The notes beneath the pieces are model-generated. The model saw only the letters and a program-made list of their open reading frames with translations. It ran no database searches and was not told the origin of the DNA. A DNA stretch of 64,000 nucleotides, taken from NCBI GenBank assembly GCA_030532245.1, contig JAUNLN010000002.1, forward strand, positions 62,001 to 126,000, read 5' to 3'. The stretch is from Actinomycetaceae bacterium. GTDB taxonomy: Bacteria > Actinomycetota > Actinomycetes > Actinomycetales > Actinomycetaceae. The number at the start of each line of letters is the position of its first letter. The stretch's first letter is position 1. Below, piece after piece: positions 1 through 9,317 of this stretch. The translations under genes and the position numbers were made by a program.

Positions 1-817
1 CGGGCTTAACCAGGTTGTCAGAGCTTGCATTCACGCGAGACACCACGTCTTTGAAATACATGATGCCCACAATGTCGTCGGGAGTCTCGCCGATTACGGG
101 AATACGCGAATAGCCGGAACGAACAAACAGGTTGATCGCCTTCTCCAGCGTCGCGTCCTCCCTGATCGTCACCATGTCGGTGCGCGGAACCATCACCTCA
201 CGCACGTACGTGTGGCCAAGTTCGAACACCGAGCGGAGCATCTCACGATCCTCATCCTCAAACCCCTCGGTCTCACCAACCTGGTCGACAACCTCGCGCA
301 TTTCCTCCGTCATCTCAGCTCGCGCCTCAGCCTCCGTTTGCGCAGGCGCAGGCAAAAACCTCCGCAGCAGTCGCACCGCGGGCGCGCCAAGCCTGCTGAA
401 ACCTAGCGTGAACTCGAGAAGACCGACGAACAACAGGGCCGTTTTCTCTGGATTTCGGTACGCGACCTGCTGGGGCAAAACCGAAATAATCGTGTACGAC
501 ACGATCCAGTTAACGAGTAGCGAAATGAGGAGAACAGCCCACCACGGCCACCCCGTAGCGGCGAACGCGATCGTGGTCGTAACCGCCACGCCGGTTTGCA
601 TCGCGATGCGGCCAGCACGCGCCGAAAGCACCGTGCGACGCCTCTCCTCCACAAGTAGCGCCAAACGTTTCGCGTTCTTCTCGCCATCTTCGACAAGATC
701 GTCCACAGCGGCTCGAGAAAGGCGCGCCACCGAAGACTCAGCGGCAACCAAAATCGCCGCAATAATCACGAAGACAACGGCAATAGGGATCAAAAACCCA
801 AGGGGGATGCTACCCAT
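1..817 (-). CDS. CNNM/CorC-family (hemolysin-like) membrane protein, 3' part outside window
   Basis: The minus-strand frame is open from an ATG at 817 to the window edge, giving about 272 residues; the C-terminus is missing. The N-terminus has several hydrophobic segments (about residues 5-25, then two between roughly 60 and 115) typical of the CNNM/DUF21 domain. A CBS-domain part follows, with the family phrases [11 protein letters not shown] and YSRIPVIGE seen by translation. Family members are integral membrane proteins linked to Mg2+/Co2+ efflux; 'hemolysin' is a legacy name. The start overlaps the 3' end of ybeY by 8 bases and has GGAG seven bases upstream, so translation is probably coupled to ybeY. 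The order ybeY-CNNM gene (often followed by era) is usual in actinobacteria. Confidence 0.9.
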   Translation of the reverse strand, partial: MGSIPLGFLIPIAVVFVIIAAILVAAESSVARLSRAAVDDLVEDGEKNAKRLALLVEERRRTVLSARAGRIAMQTGVAVTTTIAFAATGWPWWAVLLISLLVNWIVSYTIISVLPQQVAYRNPEKTALLFVGLLEFTLGFSRLGAPAVRLLRRFLPAPAQTEAEARAEMTEEMREVVDQVGETEGFEDEDREMLRSVFELGHTYVREVMVPRTDMVTIREDATLEKAINLFVRSGYSRIPVIGETPDDIVGIMYFKDVVSRVNASSDNLVKP

Positions 818-1283
818 CCGCACGCTCCAGCGGATGATTCGCGAAGAACGTCAAAAGGAGCTGGCGCTGCAGCGTAAACATGACGCGCTTTTCCTCCTCC
901 TCAGCGTGATCATAACCGAGCAGGTGGAGCATGCCGTGAACCGTTAGCAGGAGCATTTCCTCCACGGAAGAATGCCCCGCCTCAAGAGCCTGCTTGTGAG
1001 CAACCTGCGGGCAAATCACGATATCGCCAAGGATTCCCGGAGGCGTTACCTGACCGGGCTGACCGGGACGCAACTCATCCATAGGGAAGCTCATCACGTC
1101 GGTCGGGCCGGGTAGGTCAAGCCACTTAATGTGGAGCTCCTCCATCGGCTCAGGATCAATGAACAGGATCGACAGGTCGGCATCCGGCGACACGTGCATT
1201 TGCGCGAGCACATACTCCGCAATGTCACGGAACTCTTCGATACCGATCTCAACGTCCGTTTCGTTGATTACCTCTACGCTCAC
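810..1283 (-). CDS. ybeY: Endoribonuclease YbeY (rRNA maturation factor)
   Basis: This 157-residue protein carries the UPF0054 zinc site [11 protein letters not shown], with H116, H120 and H126 as the three metal ligands. YbeY is a single-strand RNase acting in 16S rRNA 3'-end maturation and ribosome quality control in the cytoplasm. It starts at GTG with AGGAGG five bases upstream, inside the last codons of phoH, which it overlaps by four bases. Its own 3' end overlaps the CNNM protein. Length is normal for the family. It is one link of the tightly packed hrcA-dnaJ-rsmE-phoH-ybeY string and is presumably co-transcribed with it. Confidence 0.95.
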   Translation of the reverse strand: MSVEVINETDVEIGIEEFRDIAEYVLAQMHVSPDADLSILFIDPEPMEELHIKWLDLPGPTDVMSFPMDELRPGQPGQVTPPGILGDIVICPQVAHKQALEAGHSSVEEMLLLTVHGMLHLLGYDHAEEEEKRVMFTLQRQLLLTFFANHPLERADG

Positions 1284-2272
1284 CTGCGCCTCCTAAGACT
1301 TTGCGACTCGTCAAACCGCTGATATGCATCAATAATCTCACCAACTATGCGGTGACGAACCACATCGGCTGAGGTTAGCTGGCAAAAACCTATACCCTCG
1401 ATCCCCTGCAAAATGGCGTGCGCGCTTGCAAGACCCGAAGTCGTGTTGCGCGGCAAATCAACCTGCGTTGCATCGCCCGTTACAACAACTTTCGAGCGGA
1501 AACCAAGGCGCGTCAAAAACATCTTCATCTGCGACTGCGTCGAGTTTTGCGCCTCATCCAAAATGATGAACGCGTCGTTAAGCGTGCGGCCACGCATGTA
1601 CGCAAGTGGCGCAACCTCAATCGTTCCGGCGGCGAGGAGGCGCGGCAGAGCCTCCTGGTCGACCATCTCGTTCAGCGCATCGTAAAGCGGCCGCAGATAC
1701 GGGTCAATCTTCTCAGTAAGCGTGCCGGGCAGGAAACCGAGCGACTCCCCCGCCTCAACGGCCGGACGCGTGAGAATAATCCGACGCACCTCGCCCGTAA
1801 GCAACGCATTCACAGCCATCGCCATCGCCAAATACGTCTTACCCGTGCCCGCCGGACCAATACCGAACACAACCGTGTTGTTAGCAATCATGTCGACGTA
1901 ACGCTGCTGGCCCGGAGTCTTAGCTCGAATAGCGCGGCCGCGCACCGTCAAAATGTTCTCCGAATTTGCAGTCGCCGTACCCGAACCCGCGAGCAAACCG
2001 ATCGCGTGCTCAACCGTCTGGGCGTTCAAATACTGGCCGGAACGCGCGAGCGAAATCAGTTCCTTTACAAGGTCTGAAGCAAGGGTTACGTCTTCTGGCT
2101 TTCCCGAAATCGTGATCGTATTGCCAAGCGACATGATCCGCGTGCCGGGGAAACTACGCTCCAAGGTGCGCAGCACCTCATCTTGCGATCCAAGCACGGT
2201 AACTGGGTCCAAATGCTCCGGAATAGTGACAGTGGCACTCGCGGGCGCTACAGGGGAAGAAAAATCAGACAT
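1280..2272 (-). CDS. phoH: PhoH-family ATPase (PhoH-like protein)
   Basis: The product has 330 residues. A short KH-like N-terminal part precedes the PhoH P-loop domain, with Walker A GPAGTGKT at 139-146 and Walker B FIILDE around 235-240. PhoH proteins are cytoplasmic ATPases with RNA-helicase-like folds, nearly always next to ybeY and believed to help RNA metabolism; the exact substrate is unknown. The gene lies 40 bases after rsmE on the same strand and overlaps ybeY. The only good Shine-Dalgarno-like stretch (AAGGAG, about 2294-2299) is unusually far from the ATG at 2272, so translation may depend on coupling or the exact start may differ. Confidence 0.93.
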   Translation of the reverse strand: MSDFSSPVAPASATVTIPEHLDPVTVLGSQDEVLRTLERSFPGTRIMSLGNTITISGKPEDVTLASDLVKELISLARSGQYLNAQTVEHAIGLLAGSGTATANSENILTVRGRAIRAKTPGQQRYVDMIANNTVVFGIGPAGTGKTYLAMAMAVNALLTGEVRRIILTRPAVEAGESLGFLPGTLTEKIDPYLRPLYDALNEMVDQEALPRLLAAGTIEVAPLAYMRGRTLNDAFIILDEAQNSTQSQMKMFLTRLGFRSKVVVTGDATQVDLPRNTTSGLASAHAILQGIEGIGFCQLTSADVVRHRIVGEIIDAYQRFDESQSLRRRR

Positions 2273-2312
2273 GATCGGGAAAACTGGATCTCCTTAACGT
2301 TTAACTACCAGT

Positions 2313-3044
2313 CTAAACTTTACCGGCCCCGATATTAAGCGAAGTCATGCCGGCAGCCACAGCTGTGGACACGCGCATCACGGCCTCGCCAACAAGCACA
2401 ATCCTAGCCCCCGCCCGCTCAAACTCGGCGAGCTCCGCATCGGTGATTCCACCCTCCGGACCAACGACGAGGGCATAACCGGGGCCCTCCAGAGCTCCAA
2501 GCTTCGAAATCGGCTCGGTCGCCGCCTCATGCATGACGACCAGCTGATCGCCCTCCACGAGGCTAATCGCCGCCTTCGCGCTCGCAGCAAAATCGAGGGA
2601 GGGAACCCGGGAGCGCCTCGACTGCTTAGTTGCGGCGCGCAAGATGTTTTCCCACTTCGCGAGGTTCTTCGCGAGCTTGCGGCCATCCCAGCGCACGATC
2701 GCACGCTGAGACTGCCACGCGATCACGCGATCAACACCGAGCTCGGTTGCCATCTCGATCGCGAGCTCATCACGCCCGTTTTTCGCAAGCGCCTGAATGA
2801 GGGTTATGCGCGGACTGCCCTCCGGCTCGCTCAGCACACTTTCAACCTCGACGGTTACAGCCTCCGCAGTAGCCTCCACGAGACGACTTTGCAGCCTGGT
2901 GCCTTCACCATCAACGATGTCGATGCGCTCGCCCACCTCAATCCTCTTCACGCGCACGTGCTTCGCGTCGCCTCCTTCAAAACGAAAGAGGCTACCAGCC
3001 GATACGCCTTCGAGGCCGCTCGCGAAAAATACGGGAGCCGTCAT
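2313..3044 (-). CDS. rsmE: 16S rRNA (uracil1498-N3)-methyltransferase RsmE
   Basis: The 243-residue protein has the RsmE/SPOUT architecture: an N-terminal PUA-like domain (about 1-75) and a C-terminal knotted methyltransferase domain with the family motif GPEGGI at 195-200 and a late LGEAVMR-type SAM-binding segment (VLVGEAVMRVSTA). It methylates U1498 in 16S rRNA of the 30S subunit. The start ATG overlaps the dnaJ stop codon in an ATGA junction, which signals translational coupling. The pairing dnaJ-rsmE is conserved in actinobacteria. Full length, no anomalies. Confidence 0.95.
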   Translation of the reverse strand: MTAPVFFASGLEGVSAGSLFRFEGGDAKHVRVKRIEVGERIDIVDGEGTRLQSRLVEATAEAVTVEVESVLSEPEGSPRITLIQALAKNGRDELAIEMATELGVDRVIAWQSQRAIVRWDGRKLAKNLAKWENILRAATKQSRRSRVPSLDFAASAKAAISLVEGDQLVVMHEAATEPISKLGALEGPGYALVVGPEGGITDAELAEFERAGARIVLVGEAVMRVSTAVAAGMTSLNIGAGKV

Positions 3045-4156
3045 CTCGTGAACTTTTCCTTCAAGTTGCTAAAGAAACCCTGCGACTCCGGCTCGGTCTT
3101 CGCTTCCACGGTCTCCTCGCCGCGCAGCTTCGCAAGCTTTTCGATAAGTTCGCGCTGCTCAGGATCCAGATCCTTAGGCACCTGCACGTTAATCCGTGCG
3201 CGTAGATTACCGCGGCCCTTCCTGTGCAGGCGGCCAACGCCAAGCCCCTCGAGCCTTACTTCCTCACCCGGCTGGGTGCCCGGCTCCACCGTGATCTCCT
3301 GCGGACCATCCAGCGTGTCAAGCGTAATCGTCGTGCCAAGCGCCGCAGACGTCATCGGCACAAACAGGTTCGCCAGGAGATCGTCGCCCTGCCTCTTAAA
3401 CACGGGGTGACGCTTCTCGTGAACCTCCACGTACAGGTCGCCGTTGCCACCTCCACCGGGGCCCGCCTCACCCTGACCGCTCAAGCGAATGCGCGTACCG
3501 TGCTCGATACCAGCCGGCACATCCACCGCGATCGTGCGCTTCGCGTGCACGCGGCCTTCGCCACCACACTCCTCACACGGATCCGTGATGATCGTGCCGT
3601 AACCGCCACAGGTCGAACACGGCGCCTGCGTCATAATGTCGCCCAAAATCGAGCGCTGCACGTGCCTAACCGTGCCCGAACCGTTACACACCGTACAGGT
3701 ACGCGGCGACGTGCCCGGCTTCGTAGCCGTACCATCACACGTCGGACACTTCACCGCCGTATTGATCGTCACTTCCTCGCGAGACCCAAACGCGATCGTG
3801 TTCAAATCCACCTCGAGAGCCGTCAAAATATCCTGACCTCGACGCCCCCTCGGCATCGGACCGCCCGTAGCACCCGCAGCAGAGAAGAACGTCTCAAACA
3901 GGTCGCCAAAACCTCCGAAACCGCCCATTCCGCCCATACCCGGGCCGCCCATCGAACCACCCATGTCGTACGACTGGCGCTTCTTCGGATTCGACAACGT
4001 CTCATACGCCACCGAAATCTTCTTAAACTGCTCCTCGTGCTCAACACCTGCGATATCGGGATGGTATTTGCGCGAAAGTTTTCGGTACGCACGCTTAATC
4101 TGCTCCGGCGTAGCGTCACGTTCAACCCCGAGGATCTCGTAGTAGTCTTCGCTCAC
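3041..4156 (-). CDS. dnaJ: Chaperone DnaJ (type I Hsp40, HrcA-linked copy)
   Basis: This is a complete type I DnaJ of 371 residues. It has a J domain with HPD at 32-34, a Gly/Phe-rich linker (about 66-90), four CxxCxGxG zinc-binding repeats (about 137-205) and two C-terminal substrate-binding domains. It stimulates DnaK ATPase and delivers unfolded proteins. The GTG start has GGA six bases upstream and lies 24 bases after hrcA, so both genes should share the CIRCE-controlled promoter. Actinobacteria usually carry two dnaJ genes, one with dnaK-grpE and one (often called dnaJ2) with hrcA; this is the second kind. Confidence 0.96.
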   Translation of the reverse strand: MSEDYYEILGVERDATPEQIKRAYRKLSRKYHPDIAGVEHEEQFKKISVAYETLSNPKKRQSYDMGGSMGGPGMGGMGGFGGFGDLFETFFSAAGATGGPMPRGRRGQDILTALEVDLNTIAFGSREEVTINTAVKCPTCDGTATKPGTSPRTCTVCNGSGTVRHVQRSILGDIMTQAPCSTCGGYGTIITDPCEECGGEGRVHAKRTIAVDVPAGIEHGTRIRLSGQGEAGPGGGGNGDLYVEVHEKRHPVFKRQGDDLLANLFVPMTSAALGTTITLDTLDGPQEITVEPGTQPGEEVRLEGLGVGRLHRKGRGNLRARINVQVPKDLDPEQRELIEKLAKLRGEETVEAKTEPESQGFFSNLKEKFTR

Positions 4157-4180
4157 AAATGTTCCTTTTGCCTATATTTC

Positions 4181-5197
4181 CTAATTTTCCTTATGCAGGA
4201 AGTGCGTCAAATACACGCCGACGGCTCGCACTGCACTCATCGCGTTTTGGTAATCCATACGAACCGGGCCAACGACCGCAAGATGCGCGTTCGCTTCCTT
4301 CGAACCGTAAGAGCCCGCCACAACCGCCGTCTCCAGCAGGCCATCGTGGGTGTTCTCATCGCCAATCGACACGGTCACATCATTTTGCGGCACGCTCGAG
4401 AACAGGCGAAGTAGGGCAACCTGCTCCTCAAGCGCATCGAGAACCGGAACGATCGAACGTGAAAAATCCACGCCAGAGCGAGCCAAGTTACCCATGCCCG
4501 CAACGACGATGCGCTCTTCCTCGCCCCTGCGCGTCAAATCCACAGCCGCCTGGCACACAGCCGCGCGGAACTGCTGCTCAACCGAGCTACCAACAATGCT
4601 CAGAGGCGAAAGCAAATCCGGTAGATCACGCAAATCCTGGCCCGTACAGATGTCATTCATCTGATCGCGCACCGCGTTGAAAGCCGCCTTATCGACGCCA
4701 AAATCGTCAACCACGCGCTGCTCAACCTTGCCGTCGTTCGTAATCACGACAACCAGCGTGCGGCCGCCTCCAAGATCAACAAGCTCGACCCTCACCAAAG
4801 TCGCAGAATCGTAATGCGGGTACTGCACGATCGCCACCTGGCGGGTCAACTGGGCGAGCAAACGCACCGTGCGCTCCACCGCCTCATCAATATCGACCGC
4901 GCCAGAAAGAAACGACTCCACCGCGCGCCTCTCAGGACGCGACATCGGCTTAATCTTCGTCAAAGAATCGACAAACATGCGGTAGCCCGCAACCGTTGGA
5001 ATACGGCCCGCAGACGTGTGCGGCTGATAAATCAAGCCAGCCTGCTCAAGAGCAGCCATGTCGTTTCGAATCGTCGCAGGCGAGACACCAAGATCGTGGC
5101 GCCTCGCAAGAGAATTAGAACCCACCGGCTCGCGCGTTTCCACATAGTCAGAAACGATTGCGCGGAGCACGTCAAGGCGTCGTTCAGCTGTAGCCAC
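4181..5197 (-). CDS. hrcA: Heat-inducible transcription repressor HrcA
   Basis: The 338-residue protein has an N-terminal winged helix (about 1-75, including the recognition segment VSPATIRNDMAALE) followed by the HrcA effector domain. HrcA represses heat-shock operons by binding CIRCE, with GroEL as its usual corepressor. I chose the GTG at 5197: AAAGGAG sits a few bases upstream and the protein then begins ATAERRLDVLRAIV, as homologues do, while the upstream extension is unlike the family. A CIRCE inverted repeat lies 32 bp upstream, so the gene is very likely autoregulated together with dnaJ and the downstream genes. Confidence 0.96.
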   Translation of the reverse strand: MATAERRLDVLRAIVSDYVETREPVGSNSLARRHDLGVSPATIRNDMAALEQAGLIYQPHTSAGRIPTVAGYRMFVDSLTKIKPMSRPERRAVESFLSGAVDIDEAVERTVRLLAQLTRQVAIVQYPHYDSATLVRVELVDLGGGRTLVVVITNDGKVEQRVVDDFGVDKAAFNAVRDQMNDICTGQDLRDLPDLLSPLSIVGSSVEQQFRAAVCQAAVDLTRRGEEERIVVAGMGNLARSGVDFSRSIVPVLDALEEQVALLRLFSSVPQNDVTVSIGDENTHDGLLETAVVAGSYGSKEANAHLAVVGPVRMDYQNAMSAVRAVGVYLTHFLHKEN

Positions 5198-5229
5198 GCC
5201 GGCTCCTTTCTCACGGCACCGAAACATCG

Positions 5230-5256
5230 GTAGCACTCAACATATCCGAGTGCTAA
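5230..5256 (-). promoter_or_regulatory. CIRCE operator (HrcA binding site)
   Basis: The arms GTAGCACTC (5230-5238) and GAGTGCTAA (5248-5256) are separated by exactly nine bases. Against the consensus TTAGCACTC-N9-GAGTGCTAA, only the first base of the left arm differs. The element is directly upstream of hrcA. Confidence 0.95.
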
Positions 5257-5447
5257 CTCTATTACTTCCAACCTCCAGATTCCACAGCGAGGAGGTGAAT
5301 CTAGGCACGGCGTTGGCTGTTAGCGAAACCAAAAGCAGAGGCGGCCAAAGGCGTTGAGCCACCGGCTCGAGCACGCGCAAAACGCCTCCCGAATCTCAAA
5401 CCCGAAGATTTGAAGACCAGGAGGCGCCTGCAACGCTCTCGATCAGC

Positions 5448-5466
5448 GGCGGGGCAATACCCCGCC
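5448..5466 (-). terminator. Possible terminator hairpin after the L,D-transpeptidase gene
   Basis: GGCGGGG and CCCCGCC form a perfect 7-bp stem around the loop CAATA, 12 bases after the stop codon of the L,D-transpeptidase gene on the minus strand. There is no T tract, so termination is only a guess. The rest of the 281-base gap between hrcA and this gene holds the CIRCE element and presumably the hrcA promoter; no further gene was seen. Confidence 0.4.
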
Positions 5467-5478
5467 CCAGTGGACGGC

Positions 5479-6906
5479 CTAGTAGTGGCTGACCGTGATC
5501 GTTCCGATTTCAGCCCAGTCGAAGAACCACTTCGCCTCACCAACCGGCATGTTCACACAGCCGTGCGAGCCGCCCGGGCCGCTCCAGCCGAAGGAGGAAC
5601 GCCACGGAGCGCCGTGCAGCGCGTAACCGCCGTGGAAGTAAGTCACCCACGGCACGTCCGGAGTCACGTACTCAGTGCCATCCTGGTTGAGGCCGCGCAT
5701 AGTCTGCTGCACGTACTGGAGGTAAACGCGGAACACGCCCGTAACCGTCTCCGTACCCGGCTCACCCGGAACCATCGGCACGGGACCGCGCACGATCGTC
5801 GCACCCTCGTACGCAGACACGGTAGCGTTCGACAGGTTAATGTCGATCCACTTTTCACCCGGAGCCGCCTGGTACGCAAGATTCTCCGCACCATCAGCAA
5901 TCAGCTGCGTCGTAAACTCCTGGTCGGTTAGCGAGTACTCGAACAAGCCCTCAAACGGTTCACCCGCACCCAGTGCCTTCACCAGTGCGTCCGCAACCTG
6001 ATCCGCATTATTCACCGTGTAACCCGGCGCACCCTCATTCGGGGTCGAAACCACGTCGCCGCGCGAGTTCACGTTGTGTACGCCCGGCACCGGCTCATCA
6101 TTCGTCGACAGGGCCGTCCTGGCCGTCCAGTCGCGAACCGCCTCCTCGTTCAGCTTCGGCTCCCCAAGGGAATCCTGCTTTTCCTCAATCGTCACCCAGG
6201 AGACGCGATCCTCAATCGTTGGAGAAATCTCGCGGTTGCCCGTCGAAATGCTAACCGGTACCTCAAGAATCTTGTTCGCTGCAGAAACAACCTCATTCGC
6301 ATCCGCTGTAACAATCTTCGGCTCCGTCTCGAACGATTCGAAGTTGCCCGCCTCATCCGAAAGCGACGCGCCAACGCTGAGGGCGTAATCGGCGATCTTC
6401 TCGCGATCGAGATCGTGACCAGCGAAGGAGGGAATCACGGCATACTTGCCAGCATTCGTATCAAACTCGATACCCGCGTTCGTGGCAGGCTGACCGAGGC
6501 TACTCACCAGGTCGTTGACGAATAGCTCAAGTACGTCCTCATCCAGCTCAACCGCAAGTGGAACATCCTCGGAGCCGAAAAGGCCCGAAACGCGCGACCA
6601 CGCACTGCTCGAAGCACTAAGCGCCTCCTGCACGGTCGCATCCACGTTCACATTCACGCCAAGATCCGCAAGACTCGCCTCACGCTCGGTGCCATCCACC
6701 GACATCTTCGCCGTAAAATCCGCGACACGCTTCGAAACACTTTCGCTGATCTCATCGGCAGTCATGCCGGAAACAGACTCACCAGCGACCGTCGTTCCAG
6801 GCACCGCGCGACCGTCGAAGTACGACGCATACGCGATAGTCGATCCACCAAGAGCGACCACGAGAGCTGCAACCGCCGCAACGATCCACTTCCAGGTGCG
6901 AGACAT
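5479..6906 (-). CDS. L,D-transpeptidase (YkuD domain) with tandem peptidoglycan-binding domains
   Basis: This 475-residue protein has one N-terminal membrane anchor (about 5-26), a long extracytoplasmic region resembling tandem PG_binding_4-type domains (about 40-335), and a C-terminal YkuD catalytic domain. The active-site motif SHGCVNMP places the catalytic cysteine at Cys450, and an upstream His lies in GGYALHGAPW. The enzyme should form 3-3 cross-links in peptidoglycan or attach proteins to it outside the membrane. The ATG at 6906 has GAGG eight bases upstream. It looks monocistronic, divergent from the DUF3097 gene. Which cross-link it makes cannot be told from sequence. Confidence 0.93.
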   Translation of the reverse strand: MSRTWKWIVAAVAALVVALGGSTIAYASYFDGRAVPGTTVAGESVSGMTADEISESVSKRVADFTAKMSVDGTEREASLADLGVNVNVDATVQEALSASSSAWSRVSGLFGSEDVPLAVELDEDVLELFVNDLVSSLGQPATNAGIEFDTNAGKYAVIPSFAGHDLDREKIADYALSVGASLSDEAGNFESFETEPKIVTADANEVVSAANKILEVPVSISTGNREISPTIEDRVSWVTIEEKQDSLGEPKLNEEAVRDWTARTALSTNDEPVPGVHNVNSRGDVVSTPNEGAPGYTVNNADQVADALVKALGAGEPFEGLFEYSLTDQEFTTQLIADGAENLAYQAAPGEKWIDINLSNATVSAYEGATIVRGPVPMVPGEPGTETVTGVFRVYLQYVQQTMRGLNQDGTEYVTPDVPWVTYFHGGYALHGAPWRSSFGWSGPGGSHGCVNMPVGEAKWFFDWAEIGTITVSHY

Positions 6907-7091
6907 ACTCTAAACCTCACCAAATCGAACTGTGTTCTTCAAAAGACACTCAAACTTCAACCATTGTCTGACGCGGGCCGACCAACCTCAATTGAAAACG
7001 CCCTATTGAAACTTGGTGTTAGTCACCTTTACAACTTTGGCATATCTTCAGCCAGCCCGCGCGCCCTAACCGCCGGCGCACTCGCCTGCTC

Positions 7092-7097
7092 TAATCT
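7092..7097 (+). promoter_or_regulatory. Candidate -10 box of a leaderless gene
   Basis: TAATCT lies seven bases before the GTG at 7105, with no Shine-Dalgarno sequence between. Transcription would start at or next to the start codon. No convincing -35 was found. Confidence 0.45.
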
Positions 7098-7104
7098 GTG
7101 GCCT

Positions 7105-7974
7105 GTGATAGACCGCTACGGAAACGACGTTCTTGCCTCCGACCCGCACCGAGATGGCCCCTTCGCAACCCGCCCGAGATCGCAGAAAATGCCTGCCGAG
7201 CGTGGACTCGTGGTTGAAGACCCCTCATCGGGCTTCGTTGGTGCCGTCATCCGCGTTGAGAAAAGCGGCGGCATGCATATCGTCGAACTCGAGGATCGCC
7301 GGGGCCGGCGCCGGTCCTACCCCCTCGGCGGCGGCTTCTGGGTGGACGGCAAACCCGTCGAGCTCACCCTCCCCGCGGTGCGAGCACGGCAAGAACCGCA
7401 AGTTACCGCCTCCGGCTCGCGGGCAGTCAAGATGAAGCGAGCGCGCGTGGCGCTACCCTCAAGGATTTTCGTTGAAGGCACGCACGACGCCGAACTCGTT
7501 GAAAAAGTTTGGGGCGACGACCTTCGCGTTGAGGGCGTCGCCGTCGAATACCTTGAGGGCGTCGACCACCTTGCGGACGTTCTGGAAGTTTTCGGCCCCT
7601 CCGACAGTGCGCGGGCGGGCGTGCTGGTAGACCACCTCGTGCCCGGCTCGAAAGAATCGCGCATTGCCGATGAGGTGATGGCCCGCTGGCGCGGTAGCGT
7701 GCTCGTCGTCGGACACCCGTACGTCGATATTTGGCAGGCGATCAAGCCCGCGCGCGTTGGACTGCGGGCGTGGCCCGAGATTCCGCGGGGCACCGACATC
7801 AAGGTGGGCACTCTTCACGCTCTCGGTCTACCTGCAGAAACGCGCGAAGACATCGGCCTTGGCTGGAAGGCGATCCTCGCTCGGGTTCGCAACTATCGCG
7901 ATCTTGAGCCCGCTTTGCTGGGGCGCGTCGAAGAACTCATCGACTTCGTTACCGTGGGCGGCGCAGAGGCCTAA
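7105..7974 (+). CDS. DUF3097 family protein
   Basis: From the GTG at 7105 the protein is 289 residues and begins with IDRYGNDVL, the usual start of the actinobacterial DUF3097 family. A frame extension to a TTG at 6964 is open but does not resemble family members and lacks a ribosome site. Blocks seen are a basic N-terminal part (1-115), then RIFVEGTHDAELVEKVWGDD, which recalls Toprim-like beginnings, and VLVDHLVPGSKESRIA. Function is not established. The 3' end overlaps the 3' end of hemW by three bases (tail to tail). The gene lacks a Shine-Dalgarno site and may be leaderless. Confidence 0.85.
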   Translation: MIDRYGNDVLASDPHRDGPFATRPRSQKMPAERGLVVEDPSSGFVGAVIRVEKSGGMHIVELEDRRGRRRSYPLGGGFWVDGKPVELTLPAVRARQEPQVTASGSRAVKMKRARVALPSRIFVEGTHDAELVEKVWGDDLRVEGVAVEYLEGVDHLADVLEVFGPSDSARAGVLVDHLVPGSKESRIADEVMARWRGSVLVVGHPYVDIWQAIKPARVGLRAWPEIPRGTDIKVGTLHALGLPAETREDIGLGWKAILARVRNYRDLEPALLGRVEELIDFVTVGGAEA

Positions 7975-9317
7975 ACGGTTAGTTCGCGCGTAACGTAGTC
8001 GGCGAGGAGGCGCCCTCTAAGCGTCAGTTTGATCGAGCCGTCTTTAGCGGCCTGACCGTCGATCACTCCCTCATCTACGAGGGAGGCGATGCGGCCGCGC
8101 ACCGACGGGTCGAGCTCATCGACGCTTATGCCGTCAGCCGTGCGGATCTTCAGCAGAACTGTTTCGAGAGCACGATCCTCCCCGCTCAAGATTTCGCCGG
8201 CGTGTGCGGGCGAGTATAGCGCCTCGCTGCCGGATTTGGCTGGCGCGCCGAGCGCATTCGAAGTTTCGGGTGCCACCGCGGGGGCGGCAGACTGATCGGG
8301 GTTTGCTGCAAACGCGTGAGTTCCCCGAAGAGCGTCGGCCCAAGCGCGCGGGTGCTTGCGGTTCCACCAGCGCAGATTCCCCACATGAGAGTGCGCACCA
8401 GGCCCGACACCCCACCAGTCCCAGTCGAACCAGTACGCGAGATTGTGCTTCGAAGCGTGGCGTAGCGACGTCGTGCCCGCCGACTCCCCCGGCTCGAGGC
8501 GCGCCCAGTTCGAAATCTCGTACCAAGCGAATCCAGCGCCCTCCAAAAGCTCGTTTGCAAGCTCATACTTTTGCGCCTCATCGTCAGGATCAGGCATCTC
8601 AAGCTCGCCCCTGCGCACCATTTGCCACATCTTCGTGCCCTCCTCAATCACGAGGGCGTAGGTCGAAATGTGATCCGGCTGCATCGATAGCGCTGATTCC
8701 AGGGAAACCCGCCAATCAGCGAGCGACTCACCGGGCGTGCCGTAAATCAGGTCGACGGAGGCATCCATCCCCGCCTTGCGTGCCCACGACACCACGCGCG
8801 GCACCTGCTCGGGGTTATGCGTGCGATCCAGCGTGCGCAAAACGTGGCTCACACCCGACTGCATACCGAACGAAACCCTCGTAATCCCAGCCTCGGCCAA
8901 GGCTTCCAGCGAGCTTTCGTCCACGGTGTCAGGATTCGCCTCCAACGTGATTTCCGCGCCCGGATCGAGGTCGAAATTATCTCGAACAGACCGCAGAATG
9001 CCTCCAATTTGGGAGGGATTCAGCATCGTCGGAGTGCCACCACCAAAGAAGATCGACTTGACAGGCTCGTGCCCGAACGGGGCGAGCCGGCTCGACGCGA
9101 GCTGTAACTCCCCCATCACCGAACGGTCATACGTTGCAAGATCAGCACCCTCACCGAACCCTACGGTGTACGTGTTGAAATCGCAGTACCCGCACCTCAC
9201 CGTACAAAACGGCACGTGAATGTAGAGGGCCAGGTTCTTACTCGGCTCACCCGTCACCTTCGGATCTAGTCGACCATCCGCCGGCCACGGCTCACCATCT
9301 GGCACGTAGGGGCTCAA
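7971..9317 (-). CDS. hemW: Heme chaperone HemW (HemN-like radical SAM protein)
   Basis: The 448-residue protein has the HemN-type radical SAM cluster motif CTVRCGYCDF (CxxxCxxC) near residue 38 and the HemW/HemN C-terminal domain. The linker (about 340-375) is longer and less conserved. HemW proteins bind heme and are linked to heme delivery; they are not the coproporphyrinogen dehydrogenase that older annotation suggests. The TTG start is preceded by GGGGAG at five bases and overlaps trmB by four bases, so hemW is translated as the last gene of lepA-trmB-hemW. In many Gram-positives hemW sits between lepA and hrcA, as here. Confidence 0.93.
   Translation of the reverse strand: MSPYVPDGEPWPADGRLDPKVTGEPSKNLALYIHVPFCTVRCGYCDFNTYTVGFGEGADLATYDRSVMGELQLASSRLAPFGHEPVKSIFFGGGTPTMLNPSQIGGILRSVRDNFDLDPGAEITLEANPDTVDESSLEALAEAGITRVSFGMQSGVSHVLRTLDRTHNPEQVPRVVSWARKAGMDASVDLIYGTPGESLADWRVSLESALSMQPDHISTYALVIEEGTKMWQMVRRGELEMPDPDDEAQKYELANELLEGAGFAWYEISNWARLEPGESAGTTSLRHASKHNLAYWFDWDWWGVGPGAHSHVGNLRWWNRKHPRAWADALRGTHAFAANPDQSAAPAVAPETSNALGAPAKSGSEALYSPAHAGEILSGEDRALETVLLKIRTADGISVDELDPSVRGRIASLVDEGVIDGQAAKDGSIKLTLRGRLLADYVTRELTV

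Noticed and set aside
3224..4414. Long plus-strand open frame (396 codons) opposite dnaJ/hrcA
   Set aside because: Very Arg/His/Thr-rich translation without domain or ribosome site; it is the antisense of well-supported genes.
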